Positions 17,402-26,975 are shown, numbered from the stretch's first letter. The stretch is DNA of 64,000 bases from Lachnospiraceae bacterium (GCA_009911195.1 QXWV01000117.1:32868-96867); one strand, 5' to 3'. The notes: generated by a model from the sequence alone, not told the origin. A program made the numbers and translations.

Positions 17402-17426
17402 TAAAAAAACATTGGAATTACCAATG
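17402..17426 (-). terminator. Intrinsic terminator between the glycan locus and RADAR
   Basis: On the minus strand CATTGG-TAATT-CCAATG is followed by TTTTTTT. The 6-base stem is short but the U run is good. It would end transcripts from the 17754-63726 run before the RADAR operon. Confidence 0.6.
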
Positions 17427-17708
17427 CTCTACCTACAGCAGCCCACTTATATACCTTTAACGGCTTGTCCCTTCTTTATTTCTTTCATCGGACGAAGAAA
17501 AGCCTTTATTAGTATAACTAAGCACGCCACTGTTTATTCTGTATATTTATCCCGCTTATTTGCACGATTTTTGGGTATTTTTTCTTTTTATCCATAATCC
17601 CAACACCCTTTATTCGACATAATATGGAATCATCGATGTTTCTTTATGATATTTTTCGTCATGTTTACTGTTTCTCACATTCATGCTAATAATTTTAGCA
17701 TATATCAG

Positions 17709-17742
17709 GGGCAGTTTCAAGGATATCTTTTGAAACTTGCCC
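17709..17742 (-). terminator. Stem-loop just after the last gene of the glycan locus
   Basis: GGGCAAGTTTCAA pairs with TTGAAACTGCCC (one bulge) around a 9-base loop, ending 12 bases past the stop codon of the gene at 17754. There is no U run on the minus strand, so it may instead protect the 3' end or work together with the terminator at 17402. Confidence 0.45.
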
Positions 17743-17753
17743 AAAATCTTTTT

Positions 17754-18704
17754 TCACCCTTTCTTTATCCTCTCAGCGAAATATCCCCCAATACTTGCAA
17801 TAAACCCCAGGGTATCCTGCTTCATTTCTTCCGGGAACGCATCTAATACAGGGGCTGTTTCAAAATTCAGCACTTTGTCAAAACCAATCTTTCCCAATCC
17901 CCTGATAAACCCTTCCCAGTCCGTGGATGTCTTGTTCCCCCTGCTCCTGGAAAATGTAAATGGTATCTGGTGCAAATCTGCAATACCATCATTATCATGG
18001 ATATGAAGAACTTTTAACCGCTGCCCAAGGTTACTGATAAACCGTTCAAAATCAATGCCTACCAAATTGGCATGCCCGGTATCGAAGCAAAATCCCAGCA
18101 CCGGGGCATGGTATTTTTCATTGATACGGTCAATGCGCTCCGCCGCTTTTTTCCCATCGCAGCAAGGGCCTTCCATTAAGTGGCCGCCCAATCTGCCATA
18201 CAGGTTTTCTATACATATAGTAATTCCCATTTCTTTGGCCATGGGGGCAATCGAATGGATAAATTTCTCGGTCTCCTCCCACTCCTTTTCCTCTGACCCC
18301 AAATAGTTCACCAGTTTAAAACCATGTATCACCATATAAGGGCAGCCAAAAAAATGGCAGAGCTCCATACTTTTCGGTGCGACATGATTCCAGAGATAGT
18401 CATTCACCTCCACGCTGCCTCCAGGGACATACATAGGATATGGCATATGCATCTGATGAATGATAACCCCCGCCTTATCTGCCCCTTTTTTATGGGGCAG
18501 GAAAAACCTCTCCAATTCCTGTATTGTCCGGCTGAAAAAATGATTGAGCTCTCCCTGGTAAATCGAAGAATTGGCCAAATAAGAATTTAAACTAAAATCC
18601 GCACAGGCAAAGCCAGCCTTGGCAAGCATGGCAAAGCCTTCCGATGGATTACTGTCATTTATAATTTTATAAGTCTGTACTCCTAATTGCATTTTTACAG
18701 CCAT
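17754..18704 (-). CDS. Sugar phosphate isomerase/epimerase-like TIM-barrel protein (AP_endonuc_2)
   Basis: The 316-residue protein is a xylose-isomerase-like TIM barrel with the usual divalent-metal ligands in order: Glu in ICIENLYGR, Asp and His in CFDTGHAN, His in HIHDND, Glu in LNFETAP, plus HQMHMPYP near residue 82. Such enzymes isomerise or epimerise ketoses, often with inositol- or tagatose-like substrates; the substrate is not predictable. It is the last gene of the long minus-strand glycan run and lies 54 bases after a diverged paralogue that has lost these ligands. The start at 18704 follows AAAGGGG closely; an ATG four codons in is possible. Confidence 0.8.
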   Translation of the reverse strand: MAVKMQLGVQTYKIINDSNPSEGFAMLAKAGFACADFSLNSYLANSSIYQGELNHFFSRTIQELERFFLPHKKGADKAGVIIHQMHMPYPMYVPGGSVEVNDYLWNHVAPKSMELCHFFGCPYMVIHGFKLVNYLGSEEKEWEETEKFIHSIAPMAKEMGITICIENLYGRLGGHLMEGPCCDGKKAAERIDRINEKYHAPVLGFCFDTGHANLVGIDFERFISNLGQRLKVLHIHDNDGIADLHQIPFTFSRSRGNKTSTDWEGFIRGLGKIGFDKVLNFETAPVLDAFPEEMKQDTLGFIASIGGYFAERIKKG

Positions 18705-18758
18705 GCCCCTTTCAAAACCTGAAGATTTTCCATACCTCTATCCCTATTCCGCAAATAC

Positions 18759-20105
18759 TTATAAATTTTTCATTTCCAATCTGTCAAAATAATAGGAAGG
18801 CATATATTCATCATTGAAACATTCTATGGGATTCCGGATTCCCATGCTTTGCATTTGTGCCCTGATTTCCTCATAGCAAACATTACAGATAAACACCGCA
18901 CAATCTTTTGGCAATTCCTTCAGGCTCTGCGGCTCTTTTACCTCCAGCCCGCAAAAAACAGTCCCCCATATGGAAGAGTCATTATCACATGTATAAAGCG
19001 GCGGATATTTCTCCCCATAGCATTTCATATAATTCCTGCACATATTCCCTGCACCGAACAGCACTCTGGACGGATATTTTTTCAACACATTTTCCATACC
19101 AATCTGCCACTTAAAATAGTCCGCTATATCCTTTGTCCATTTTAGCAGCCCAGGGCGTAAAAAGGGCGGAAAAGCGAAAAGGGTATCTTTCATATTGATA
19201 ATCATCTCTCCTGCAAATCCCAGCTCCCGCAGCCCCCGGACCAGCCCAAGCCAATCCGTCTGTGCCTGTCCATTGTTCACGCTGGTGAAGGGCAGCAGCG
19301 CATTTTCATTGTTTCCGTCGCAATCCCGCAGCTCTACTGCTTTCAGCCTTTCCCCCAGCCCTGAAATAAATTCATACATATTCAGGCCACACAAATTGCA
19401 TGTGCCCACATCCATACAAAAGCCAAACCGTTCCCCGCCCAATGCTTCATTGAGGCTGTCCACCCAACATGCCGCTTCATATATTTCCGCACAGATTCCC
19501 CTCACCAAATGCCCATTCCTGTCCCTGCATTGGTTTTCCAGCAGTATCTGTTCTTCATACTCTTGGGCCAGCGATGCCAGTTCCATATAATATCCCTTGT
19601 TAATGCTCCATATATCCTCATCCGGAATGCCTGCAAATAAAGGTCTTACCACGATATATTTACAACCTGCCCTGCCACATAGCCGGATGCTTTCTTTCGC
19701 CAGCAATGCGAGCAGGCCATTTAAATTAGAGAGCTTATAGTCTCTTGGCAGGTATGGGGCATAGGCTATCTTTATCTGTATACCGCTTTTGGAACATTGC
19801 TCCATTAACGAAAAAGTCATTTTTCCCATTTTTTCAAGGAATCCATCCGCTTCCAAGCCGCTATTCCTATCATTTCCAGTCCATTTGCCCTTTTCCTTTA
19901 TGATTTCTTCGCCGCATTCCCCCGCATGTCTTCTTTTCCCTATGTTTTCCAGCTCCTCCGGTGGGCAGCAAAGGGAAAAATCCAACAGTATATTTTCAAA
20001 CCCGGCATCAGAAAGAGAAGCAATTCCCCGTCCCGGCCTTTCCACCGCTATGATTCCTGCCGGCGCGCATACTATATTTACTTCTTTGTCCATTCTTTCC
20101 GTCAT
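18759..20105 (-). CDS. Degenerate TIM-barrel paralogue fused to a Rossmann-like module
   Basis: The first 340 of 448 residues align with the 17754 protein (shared FxFS-type tail of the barrel, TDW-GLVRGL, NLCGLN versus NLVGID), but the metal ligands are gone: HIHDND is ELRDCD, GHAN is GTCN, NFETAP is NMKDTL, and the HQMHMPY segment has no histidine. It therefore looks like a pseudo-enzyme. Residues about 347-430 carry the Rossmann-like module seen in many proteins here (LFGAGNMCRNYM, CDNDSSIWG, FICNVCYEEI, MGI). I chose the ATG at 20105 with its GGGGAGGG site; a TTG at 20138 would add 11 residues. Confidence 0.75.
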   Translation of the reverse strand: MTERMDKEVNIVCAPAGIIAVERPGRGIASLSDAGFENILLDFSLCCPPEELENIGKRRHAGECGEEIIKEKGKWTGNDRNSGLEADGFLEKMGKMTFSLMEQCSKSGIQIKIAYAPYLPRDYKLSNLNGLLALLAKESIRLCGRAGCKYIVVRPLFAGIPDEDIWSINKGYYMELASLAQEYEEQILLENQCRDRNGHLVRGICAEIYEAACWVDSLNEALGGERFGFCMDVGTCNLCGLNMYEFISGLGERLKAVELRDCDGNNENALLPFTSVNNGQAQTDWLGLVRGLRELGFAGEMIINMKDTLFAFPPFLRPGLLKWTKDIADYFKWQIGMENVLKKYPSRVLFGAGNMCRNYMKCYGEKYPPLYTCDNDSSIWGTVFCGLEVKEPQSLKELPKDCAVFICNVCYEEIRAQMQSMGIRNPIECFNDEYMPSYYFDRLEMKNL

Positions 20106-20175
20106 ATTGATTTTGCCCTCCCCTTTTGCGTCCGGCAAGCCGCTCTGTTTGTTGTTTTGCCTATAAGCTTATAAT

Positions 20176-21255
20176 CTATAACGCATACAATACTGTATCA
20201 AACCATGCATTTGTATACTGGCGCACATACAGCTTATATTCGGGGTTTATTTCTTTTATCATTGCCGGAATCTCATATAAGTCTTCCGGTTTGTGGTAAA
20301 TGCATATTGCCAATTTAGGCTTATACGCCTGTATAATTTTCCTGCACCCCTTTAGTGCTTCCTGTTCTGCCCCCTCGATATCCATTTTTATATAAGTAGG
20401 CCGCTTATCGAAGACTATTTCATCCAATGCCGCCGTCTCGATGACATAGTCGCCCTCTTTCTCTGATATGTGGGAACTGCATGTTCCCGCCGCATCAAAA
20501 TAAAGCTTTGTTTTTTCGCTCCATACGCCTAATTGATACAGTTCATACCGGTTCTGCCCCATATTTTTCTCTATTTCCGCCTTTTTGCAGAGCTCCGGTT
20601 CAAAGATTACAATACCTCTGTATTTGCCATGGCACCGCTCTATAAAACGTGTTGCAGAATCCCCATCAAATCCCCCGCAGTCAATGAACATCTCATCATC
20701 CGTCAATATTACCTTTTCATCGAAATATTCTTCTTTACAGGGACTAACCACCGCCGATATGTCACGGAGCAAAAATGCTTTCTTCATTCTTTCAAGATAA
20801 ACCCTTTTGGAAAAATCATCCTCCAAAAGCCCATATGCCTTCTTGTATTCCTCAATATGTGCCTCGAAATATTCTTTTGTCTGCCAATAAAAATACGCAT
20901 TCATACTATGCATTTGCTTTTCGTCAAATCCCATGGAAAGCAGTTGGCCACAGATGGCCTGGCATGTATTCTCAGCCCCGACACATACTAATATTTCCGG
21001 ATTGTCAATTGCATTCAGTTCTTCTGCTCCTATAATTTTGAGCCCGGTTGCACTGTCTATGCTTCCCCCCAAAGCATTGTCGCAAAAGCACAACACACGA
21101 ATACCGTAGCCGGACAGCAAATCATATATTTTATGGCCACAAATACCGGCACCGAATATAACAGGGTTTCCTTCCCCAACCTTATCCAGCATACTGCATT
21201 TTATTTTATCTGTTTGGCTTCTGATTTCATCGGCTAAATAATCGAACGTTTGCAT
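20176..21255 (-). CDS. FkbM-family methyltransferase with N-terminal Rossmann-like module
   Basis: Residues 30-115 hold the locus-wide module (VIFGAGICGHKIYDLL, FCDNALGG, ILVCVGAENTCQAI). Residues about 185-345 are the FkbM SAM-dependent methyltransferase: FIDCGGFDGDSATRF (motif I), YIKMDIEGAEQEAL and LAICIYHKPEDL. FkbM enzymes O-methylate sugars in antibiotics, capsules and flagellin glycans. The ATG has an AAAGGAG site and sits 13 bases after the 742-residue multidomain gene, so it is co-transcribed. No membrane segment is present; it should act in the cytoplasm. Confidence 0.85.
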   Translation of the reverse strand: MQTFDYLADEIRSQTDKIKCSMLDKVGEGNPVIFGAGICGHKIYDLLSGYGIRVLCFCDNALGGSIDSATGLKIIGAEELNAIDNPEILVCVGAENTCQAICGQLLSMGFDEKQMHSMNAYFYWQTKEYFEAHIEEYKKAYGLLEDDFSKRVYLERMKKAFLLRDISAVVSPCKEEYFDEKVILTDDEMFIDCGGFDGDSATRFIERCHGKYRGIVIFEPELCKKAEIEKNMGQNRYELYQLGVWSEKTKLYFDAAGTCSSHISEKEGDYVIETAALDEIVFDKRPTYIKMDIEGAEQEALKGCRKIIQAYKPKLAICIYHKPEDLYEIPAMIKEINPEYKLYVRQYTNAWFDTVLYAL

Positions 21256-21268
21256 ATACGGTTCTCCT

Positions 21269-23497
21269 TTAAATCAATTTCTTTTCTATTAGCGCTTTCA
21301 TCTTGCTGGAGCTTGTACTCTCAGTATATGGAAAAAATACCAGTTCCGAGCCGTTGCGTTCTAAGAATTCCCTGTTGCTAATCCAGGCCGGCCTGTCTAT
21401 ATAGTCGCTTCCCGAAAACTGGCAATCAAAATGATACAACTTATACGCCTCCCTCGTGTCATTATACTCCAATGGTATCTCAACTGCCTCGTCTACGTAT
21501 CGGCAGGAACGCACCATTTCAATCCGTTCCTCAAAGGGCACAAATGGCTCCACTTTTTTAAAGTTGCGCACCCCGTCATCTGTCACTACCCCTACAATCA
21601 GATAATCGCACTGTTCCTTGGCACGCTTAAACATATTCAGATGCCCCACATGGAATAAATCGAATACCCCTGAAATATATCCCACATGATATTTTTTTTG
21701 AGGCTTTTCCCCACCGTCCTGCCTAATATGCCCTTGCTTCCTTTCATACCCTATATTCGCATCATATATGCTGTATTCTGTAATGCCCATAGCTTCCAAC
21801 TGGCTTACAACAGATGCATAATTTTTAATGCACACAATCACTTTGTATTCTTCCTTGTCCAGTTGTTTTAAAATTTCCGGCGGCTGTATTTCTATGCCAT
21901 TTATTTTTTCCCCCCATTTGCCCGCGTTATTATCAACAATGGCATAGACAGAATAATGTTGCTGATACAGCGCTAAGAATTTCTTTGTAAAGTTTCCGGA
22001 ACCAAAAAGTATCAACTTGCGTGTATCTATATTTTTAAAGATATCAATAAAGATTTTCCTGTACTCCATGTCAGAGCAATTGACCCTTTGGCGGTTTGAA
22101 TTTATATTATCATCGCTAACCCTGTGCCTGCCGTAATATATCTGAAGGCTTTCTGCATTTAAAAGCTTTAATAAAAATGCATTCTCCATCCCCCGCCAGC
22201 GTCCTATCTGTTCTGTCAATTTATATCTTGCAAACATCTCTTCTATCGGAATATATTTATTCAATTCACAGTTTCCACTGTAGAATGTTGTAAGCATACG
22301 CGTTATTACCGCATTTGCCGGATAATTTTCCTCACAGAACTCCTGGTCATAAAATACAAACTCGCCATTGATATGAAAGCTATTTAACGGAACCATATCC
22401 AAATACCCTTTGCGGAGCATGGCTCCCGCCCCGTCGCCAATATCTTCTTTGATGATATCCGAAGACTGTAGTATCAAATCCCGGAAGTGGTCCATCTCCT
22501 GCAGAAATTTTTCTTTATCCGTTCTGATAAGCCGCTTCAAATACAGTTGTGACACTTCGCCCTTAATATATGGCATAACATAGGAATCATTTTCCATCCG
22601 TGCATTGACAACCAGGATGCCATGCTTTGTCAAGTCATTCCCATGTTCGGCGAAGCGCCTTAGCCGTTCTCTGCCTTCCGGATATGCCGCCCTTTTCTCC
22701 ACGCTGCCGGAAGGGTGAAGTATCGTAAAAAGCGCCCGTTCCCTGCCCCTGTCCATTGAAAGGGTAACGTGGTCAATATCCGAAAACATGCCTTCTGTTG
22801 TACATTCTATCAGGTATGCATTTGCCATCTGATGGAACATGCCATTATCCACCAAGTCTTCATAAAGCATCCTCTCATTCATAAAGACAGTATATGGGTA
22901 ATTATAAAATGGCAATATACGGTTTGCCAAATCTTCATTCGGAAGAAATTCCTCTGAGTAAATCAATGACGGATTGCGTAAATCCGAAAAGACAGAATAA
23001 AAGCGGAATTTCTCCCATCCTGATGCCCTCAGCATCCCCCTAATTTCTGCCATATGATAGCTTCTGCCTTTAAATACATCTTCCCGCTTGGAATATATGC
23101 GCCGATACCCTTCTATGCCATCAAAGCACCTGTTTGTATAAATATCCCTGTCACCGCAAAAATACCGGATTCCCATCCGGTTATTCATACCAAGCAGCAT
23201 TATCCCATCCCGTTTTAAAACCTTATAAAACAGCGTCAGGAAAAATATAGGGTTTGCCTGCGTTTCTAAGGCTTCTATACATATGATATAATCAAAATAT
23301 TCCTTGTATTCCGGCCAAAGGCCATCCTCCGGCAGTTCCAATGAAGCACATGTTACTTCCATCCCTTTCTCCAAAAGCATCTGCGCCAAAGGAGTATTTT
23401 TATCCCCGATGTAAAGCACGGCACTTCCTTCTTTAAAATCATACCACTGTAGAAGCCCCTTTTGTATCCCGTTAATCAGTTCCTGCGCCTGTCCCAC
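21269..23497 (-). CDS. Four-domain fusion: methyltransferase, kinase-like, Rossmann-like, cytidylyltransferase
   Basis: The 742-residue chain reads as four parts. Residues 1-190 look like a class I methyltransferase lacking a clean motif I (VLYIGDKNTPL). Residues 255-430 look like a small-molecule kinase with DMVPLN (367-372) as catalytic loop and FYDQE (382-386) as metal site, as in WbdD-type methyltransferase-kinases. Residues 494-575 are the locus-wide module (LILFGSGNFTKKFLALY, VDNNAGKWGEKINGIEI). Residues 603-742 are a TagD-like cytidylyltransferase (GVFDLFHVGHL, ESTSSSKMK). It may cap a glycan with a phosphate or activate a polyol phosphate. GTG start, GGAGG site; it overlaps the upstream gene by 26 bases. 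Confidence 0.75.
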   Translation of the reverse strand: MGQAQELINGIQKGLLQWYDFKEGSAVLYIGDKNTPLAQMLLEKGMEVTCASLELPEDGLWPEYKEYFDYIICIEALETQANPIFFLTLFYKVLKRDGIMLLGMNNRMGIRYFCGDRDIYTNRCFDGIEGYRRIYSKREDVFKGRSYHMAEIRGMLRASGWEKFRFYSVFSDLRNPSLIYSEEFLPNEDLANRILPFYNYPYTVFMNERMLYEDLVDNGMFHQMANAYLIECTTEGMFSDIDHVTLSMDRGRERALFTILHPSGSVEKRAAYPEGRERLRRFAEHGNDLTKHGILVVNARMENDSYVMPYIKGEVSQLYLKRLIRTDKEKFLQEMDHFRDLILQSSDIIKEDIGDGAGAMLRKGYLDMVPLNSFHINGEFVFYDQEFCEENYPANAVITRMLTTFYSGNCELNKYIPIEEMFARYKLTEQIGRWRGMENAFLLKLLNAESLQIYYGRHRVSDDNINSNRQRVNCSDMEYRKIFIDIFKNIDTRKLILFGSGNFTKKFLALYQQHYSVYAIVDNNAGKWGEKINGIEIQPPEILKQLDKEEYKVIVCIKNYASVVSQLEAMGITEYSIYDANIGYERKQGHIRQDGGEKPQKKYHVGYISGVFDLFHVGHLNMFKRAKEQCDYLIVGVVTDDGVRNFKKVEPFVPFEERIEMVRSCRYVDEAVEIPLEYNDTREAYKLYHFDCQFSGSDYIDRPAWISNREFLERNGSELVFFPYTESTSSSKMKALIEKKLI

Positions 23498-24836
23498 CTT
23501 TGTCCTCCAATCTGCCTTTCCACTTATCTACATCTTTTTCGTCTATTTTCTTAGCCGATGCCGTCATAATATTGGGGAACTGAAGTTTTTTTAAGGTACC
23601 AAGCATATCATAAAATGCTGCTGAACCCTCTTTTACCGCCAGTATTACGAGGCTTACGTCTTTATTTCCCATACACTCTGATATTTCACAGATTGTTTCC
23701 CCCTGGCATTCTATGCGTTTCCCCTCCAGGCTCGTAACTGCCACCTTCACTGCCTGTGCATCTGCCTTCTGTTCTTTTACCCGGTATGTGATTCTCTTTC
23801 CATATTCTCCTGCCCCATATACAATAATATTGTCATAGCCGGAAATTGCTTCCTTCGTTATTTCCCTGAACCGAATCAAAACATCTTCCACATAGGCAAC
23901 CGGGTCTTTTATGATTGCAAGCTGTTTTTCCGTCATATAATCATAACAGGCTTCCTTTTGCCCCTCATAAAGCCTGCGTTCTTTTTCTATCGTTTTTGCA
24001 AACTCCAGCTTAAACTGCAAATCAATCCTTTCCAATGTACCTATATATGCAAGCATACGCCAGTGAAAACAGATTTGGTACAGTTCCCTGTTTTCGGTTC
24101 TATGGTCAACCATAAATTTCCTGATGAAATCAAATTCATTTTTCATGGCATATACTTTTTTATTGTCATGTACCGATGAGAGCACATTATCCTGCCTGTA
24201 ATTATAAAAAGCCCTATCTAAAAACATAACCCGCTTTGCCCAGTAAAAAGTCTGAAACCAAAAACCATTGTCCTGGTAGGAAGCACCCGGCGTTTCATTG
24301 TACCTGACATTATTTTCAATTATCAGTTCTTTTTTGTATAATGCATTCCATGTAAATTTGTCCACCAAATATGACTTTGTCCATGTGGGGGGATTTATGA
24401 TGTTATTATACATTTCGCGATTGTTTGTCAAACTGCAATATTCTTTTCTTACGGTACCATCCTTATTATCCCATATCGCATAGAAATCTGCTTTGACCAA
24501 ATCCAGCCCATGCTTTGTAATGGTATCATGCAGTACCTGATACATATCACCTTCAATCGTGTCATCGCTCTCAACGATGCCTATATACTTGCCTTTCGCA
24601 AGCTGCACCGCCGCATTCATGGTTTCCCCGTATCCGGAATTGGATTTATGTATGACCCTTATCCGCTTGTCCTTAATGGCATATGCATCTAAAATATCCC
24701 CTGACCGGTCAGTAGAACCATCATCCATGCATATGACTTCAAAATCCGTATATGTCTGTTGCAGTATGCTGTCCAGACACGCCTCAAGATACTTTTCCAC
24801 ATTATATACCGGTACCAGAATTGATATTTCTACCAT
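23472..24836 (-). CDS. Family 2 glycosyltransferase with C-terminal Rossmann-like module
   Basis: The first 220 residues are a GT2 domain: ISILVPVYNVEKYLEACLDS, DDGSTDRSGDIL, and ESDDTIE as the metal-binding segment. A helical linker follows. Residues about 344-440 carry the locus-wide module (IIVYGAGEYGKRITYRV, LVILAVKEGSAAFYDML), here with a less typical second half. It should add a sugar in the cytoplasm. Its stop codon lies inside the next gene (26-base overlap), which implies translational coupling with the four-domain protein. Confidence 0.85.
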   Translation of the reverse strand: MVEISILVPVYNVEKYLEACLDSILQQTYTDFEVICMDDGSTDRSGDILDAYAIKDKRIRVIHKSNSGYGETMNAAVQLAKGKYIGIVESDDTIEGDMYQVLHDTITKHGLDLVKADFYAIWDNKDGTVRKEYCSLTNNREMYNNIINPPTWTKSYLVDKFTWNALYKKELIIENNVRYNETPGASYQDNGFWFQTFYWAKRVMFLDRAFYNYRQDNVLSSVHDNKKVYAMKNEFDFIRKFMVDHRTENRELYQICFHWRMLAYIGTLERIDLQFKLEFAKTIEKERRLYEGQKEACYDYMTEKQLAIIKDPVAYVEDVLIRFREITKEAISGYDNIIVYGAGEYGKRITYRVKEQKADAQAVKVAVTSLEGKRIECQGETICEISECMGNKDVSLVILAVKEGSAAFYDMLGTLKKLQFPNIMTASAKKIDEKDVDKWKGRLEDKGGTGAGTD

Positions 24837-24857
24837 AACACAGCCTCCTGCATCTCT

Positions 24858-26456
24858 TCAGCTATTGCCATTCTCCTGCAAACAATCATCAAGGATATCC
24901 GATAAGGATATCAACGGCACTTGTGTATGCAGTTCAAGCTTCTGCTTTATGTTTTCCGCTTCATGTACCGGCGTAATAATGATACAGTCTGCATGCGGAA
25001 TCCCTTCGTCCGGCCTAATGACAGGGAAGCCGCTTTGCCTGTCGATATCCATTTTATCAATGCCACATATAATATTTATGCCGCTTCCCTTAATATCCTC
25101 TATAAAATGATTTGCCATTTTCCCCAAACCATATAGAATGACATTCTTCATATCACGTGATACAAAATATTGCTTTACTGAACCGCCCCTTTCGTGCAGT
25201 ACCATCCATTTCTCCAACAGCCTGTAATACGAAACATACAGCCTTTCATATCCACCAATACTTTTGTCCCTGACATTCTCAAATGACTCTCTGTCAATCT
25301 CCCTTTTTAAATTGTTTACAAAAATGTCTTCTACCCATGCCTCGCCTATTGCATCCGGCAGGAATTTCTGCAGCATTGTGCCTGCCGCTGCCGCCATCCT
25401 GGTTCTCAAGCCATCATCCTTGAGCAAACGTACCATCTCCTCCGCAAACGCCTCTTCCTCCGGTGAAATATTCTCAAAGCCGTTTTCTTCCATATATGGC
25501 GTTATTATGCCGCATTCCCCTATCAAAGGATATGGGCTGTTTTTCGTTTCATACGAAATGCCCAATTCCTCTCTCATACCGCCTGGGCAGTCACAAGCCA
25601 CAACGGGAACGCCCGCGCTTAACGCCTCCAGCACCGAGCAGGACATCGCCTCACATCTGGATGTCATGGCAAAAACCTTCGCTTTTGCCAAGTAATCCCC
25701 GACATTTTTTACATTTCCAGGCAATTCCACATCATTTTCCAAGCCAAACCGCTTTATCATGTTTTCCTGTTCTGCCCTTAGCTCCCCATCCCCCAATATA
25801 ATCAATTTACTATCCGGGCACATTTTCTTGACCAGGCTAAATGCCTTGATTAAGTGCCATTGGCGTTTATCGCCATGCATTCTCCCAACGGTGATAACAA
25901 CGTTACCTTTATCCCTGTTTTCTCCAATCTCCATTCTATGCACAGGATTGTACATCGTTCTTGTGATATTATTTTTATCGCCATAATGCTCCAGCCAGTC
26001 TCTCCTGCAAAAATCGGATGGAAGCATAATTACATCCGCATACTGATATAATTCACGAAACGTTTCCTCTGCCCAGATTACAGATTTCTCCTGTTTTGCA
26101 TACAAAGAGGTTACTCCATGTATTGTCAGGATAACCTTGTCCTTCCTTTTAGATAATATATTAAGATAATTTGCCCCCTGCATAAAACTGACTGCAATGT
26201 CTATATGATACCTGTCCTTTAATTTGCCCAGTTCATTTACTTTATACCGGATGGGATTCCCCCATTCTTTCCCGTCACTCATCGATACTTTAAAGTTTAC
26301 AAGTGTCCCTTTGTATTCATATCCGATACTAATTGATAAATCGGTAAATATAAATACATGAAAACCCCTGTCCGCAAATATCCGGCTCAAATCCGCCGCG
26401 CACCGTTCAGCCCCTCCACCCTGTAATGTATCAATTATCAGTGCAATGTTTTGCAT
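24858..26456 (-). CDS. Family 4 glycosyltransferase with C-terminal Rossmann-like module
   Basis: The first 400 residues form a GT-B transferase of the GT4 type: the N-terminal DTLQGGGAERCAADLSR loop, VITVGRMHGDKRQWHLIKAF, and the donor-binding MTSRCEAMSCSVLEALSAG with following PVVACDCPGGMRE. Residues about 432-530 hold the locus-wide module (VILYGLGKMANHFIEDI, CGIDKM, IIITPVHEAENIKQ), which ends in SLSDILDDC. The linker before it (LYVSYYRLLEKWMVLHE) recurs before the modules of 26490 and 28253, so linker and module travel as one unit. Confidence 0.85.
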   Translation of the reverse strand: MQNIALIIDTLQGGGAERCAADLSRIFADRGFHVFIFTDLSISIGYEYKGTLVNFKVSMSDGKEWGNPIRYKVNELGKLKDRYHIDIAVSFMQGANYLNILSKRKDKVILTIHGVTSLYAKQEKSVIWAEETFRELYQYADVIMLPSDFCRRDWLEHYGDKNNITRTMYNPVHRMEIGENRDKGNVVITVGRMHGDKRQWHLIKAFSLVKKMCPDSKLIILGDGELRAEQENMIKRFGLENDVELPGNVKNVGDYLAKAKVFAMTSRCEAMSCSVLEALSAGVPVVACDCPGGMREELGISYETKNSPYPLIGECGIITPYMEENGFENISPEEEAFAEEMVRLLKDDGLRTRMAAAAGTMLQKFLPDAIGEAWVEDIFVNNLKREIDRESFENVRDKSIGGYERLYVSYYRLLEKWMVLHERGGSVKQYFVSRDMKNVILYGLGKMANHFIEDIKGSGINIICGIDKMDIDRQSGFPVIRPDEGIPHADCIIITPVHEAENIKQKLELHTQVPLISLSDILDDCLQENGNS

Positions 26457-26489
26457 ATATCCTCCAAACTATTCTGTACGAAATCTTCT

Positions 26490-26975
26490 CTACATCCCTT
26501 CCACCATTTCATTAATTATCTCCGAAAGAGACAGCACCGGACATGATACCTTTTTCTGCAAATTGTTACAGATAACATTGTATTCCAAAACAGGCGTTAC
26601 AATCACCGCGTCTACCGGAGGCAATTCGCTTTCGGGGGAATACACATCCAAATCTATCGTAAGATATACCCCTGCCCGGTCGATGGCATACTGCACTGTA
26701 ATTTGGGATTTTTCCAACTCCTTCTCCAAATGTTTTCCCAAATCGCTCAATCCATATATCGCAATGGTTTGGAAGCCGTGCTGTTCCATATAATCCGATA
26801 TAGGCATGTTTTCTTCCTTTAACTTCATCCATTTATCCATCAATCTGTAATATACTGCCATTTTATCGCTGTTGCCCTTTGCACTCGTCTTTTTATTTCC
26901 AAACTGCTTCATGGATAAAAAAATAATTCCAACCCCTAAAAGGATATTTAATAATTCAGATAATCTTTTTTTCAT
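26490..26975 (-). CDS. Membrane-anchored free-standing Rossmann-like module
   Basis: This 161-residue protein has one hydrophobic segment (about residues 8-22, LNILLGVGIIFLSM), then the shared linker (YYRLMDKWMKLKE) and the module itself (IAIYGLSDLGKHLEKEL, AIDRAGVYLT, VDAVIVTPVLEYNVIC, LSLSEIINEM). It is the only copy without a catalytic partner and may tether the locus products to the membrane. The ATG at 26975 has GGAG 6 bases upstream; an ATG at 26987 lacks a site. It overlaps the 3' end of the preceding GT4 gene by 20 bases. Confidence 0.7.
   Translation of the reverse strand: MKKRLSELLNILLGVGIIFLSMKQFGNKKTSAKGNSDKMAVYYRLMDKWMKLKEENMPISDYMEQHGFQTIAIYGLSDLGKHLEKELEKSQITVQYAIDRAGVYLTIDLDVYSPESELPPVDAVIVTPVLEYNVICNNLQKKVSCPVLSLSEIINEMVEGM

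Larger units (their letters stand above)
17200..17753. other. Region upstream of the RADAR operon
   Basis: It separates the RADAR operon from the glycan locus. It holds a 23-codon hydrophobic ORF (17221-17292), two stem-loops (17402-17426 and 17709-17742) and no tRNA, integrase, or direct repeats that I could see. No convincing sigma-A promoter for the operon is visible; the best is a weak GTTAAG/CATAAA pair on the minus strand near 17313-17341. Confidence 0.5.

Noticed and set aside
17200..17753. CRISPR array or tRNA attachment site next to the RADAR operon
   Set aside because: I looked for regularly spaced repeats or a tRNA-like cloverleaf and found none.
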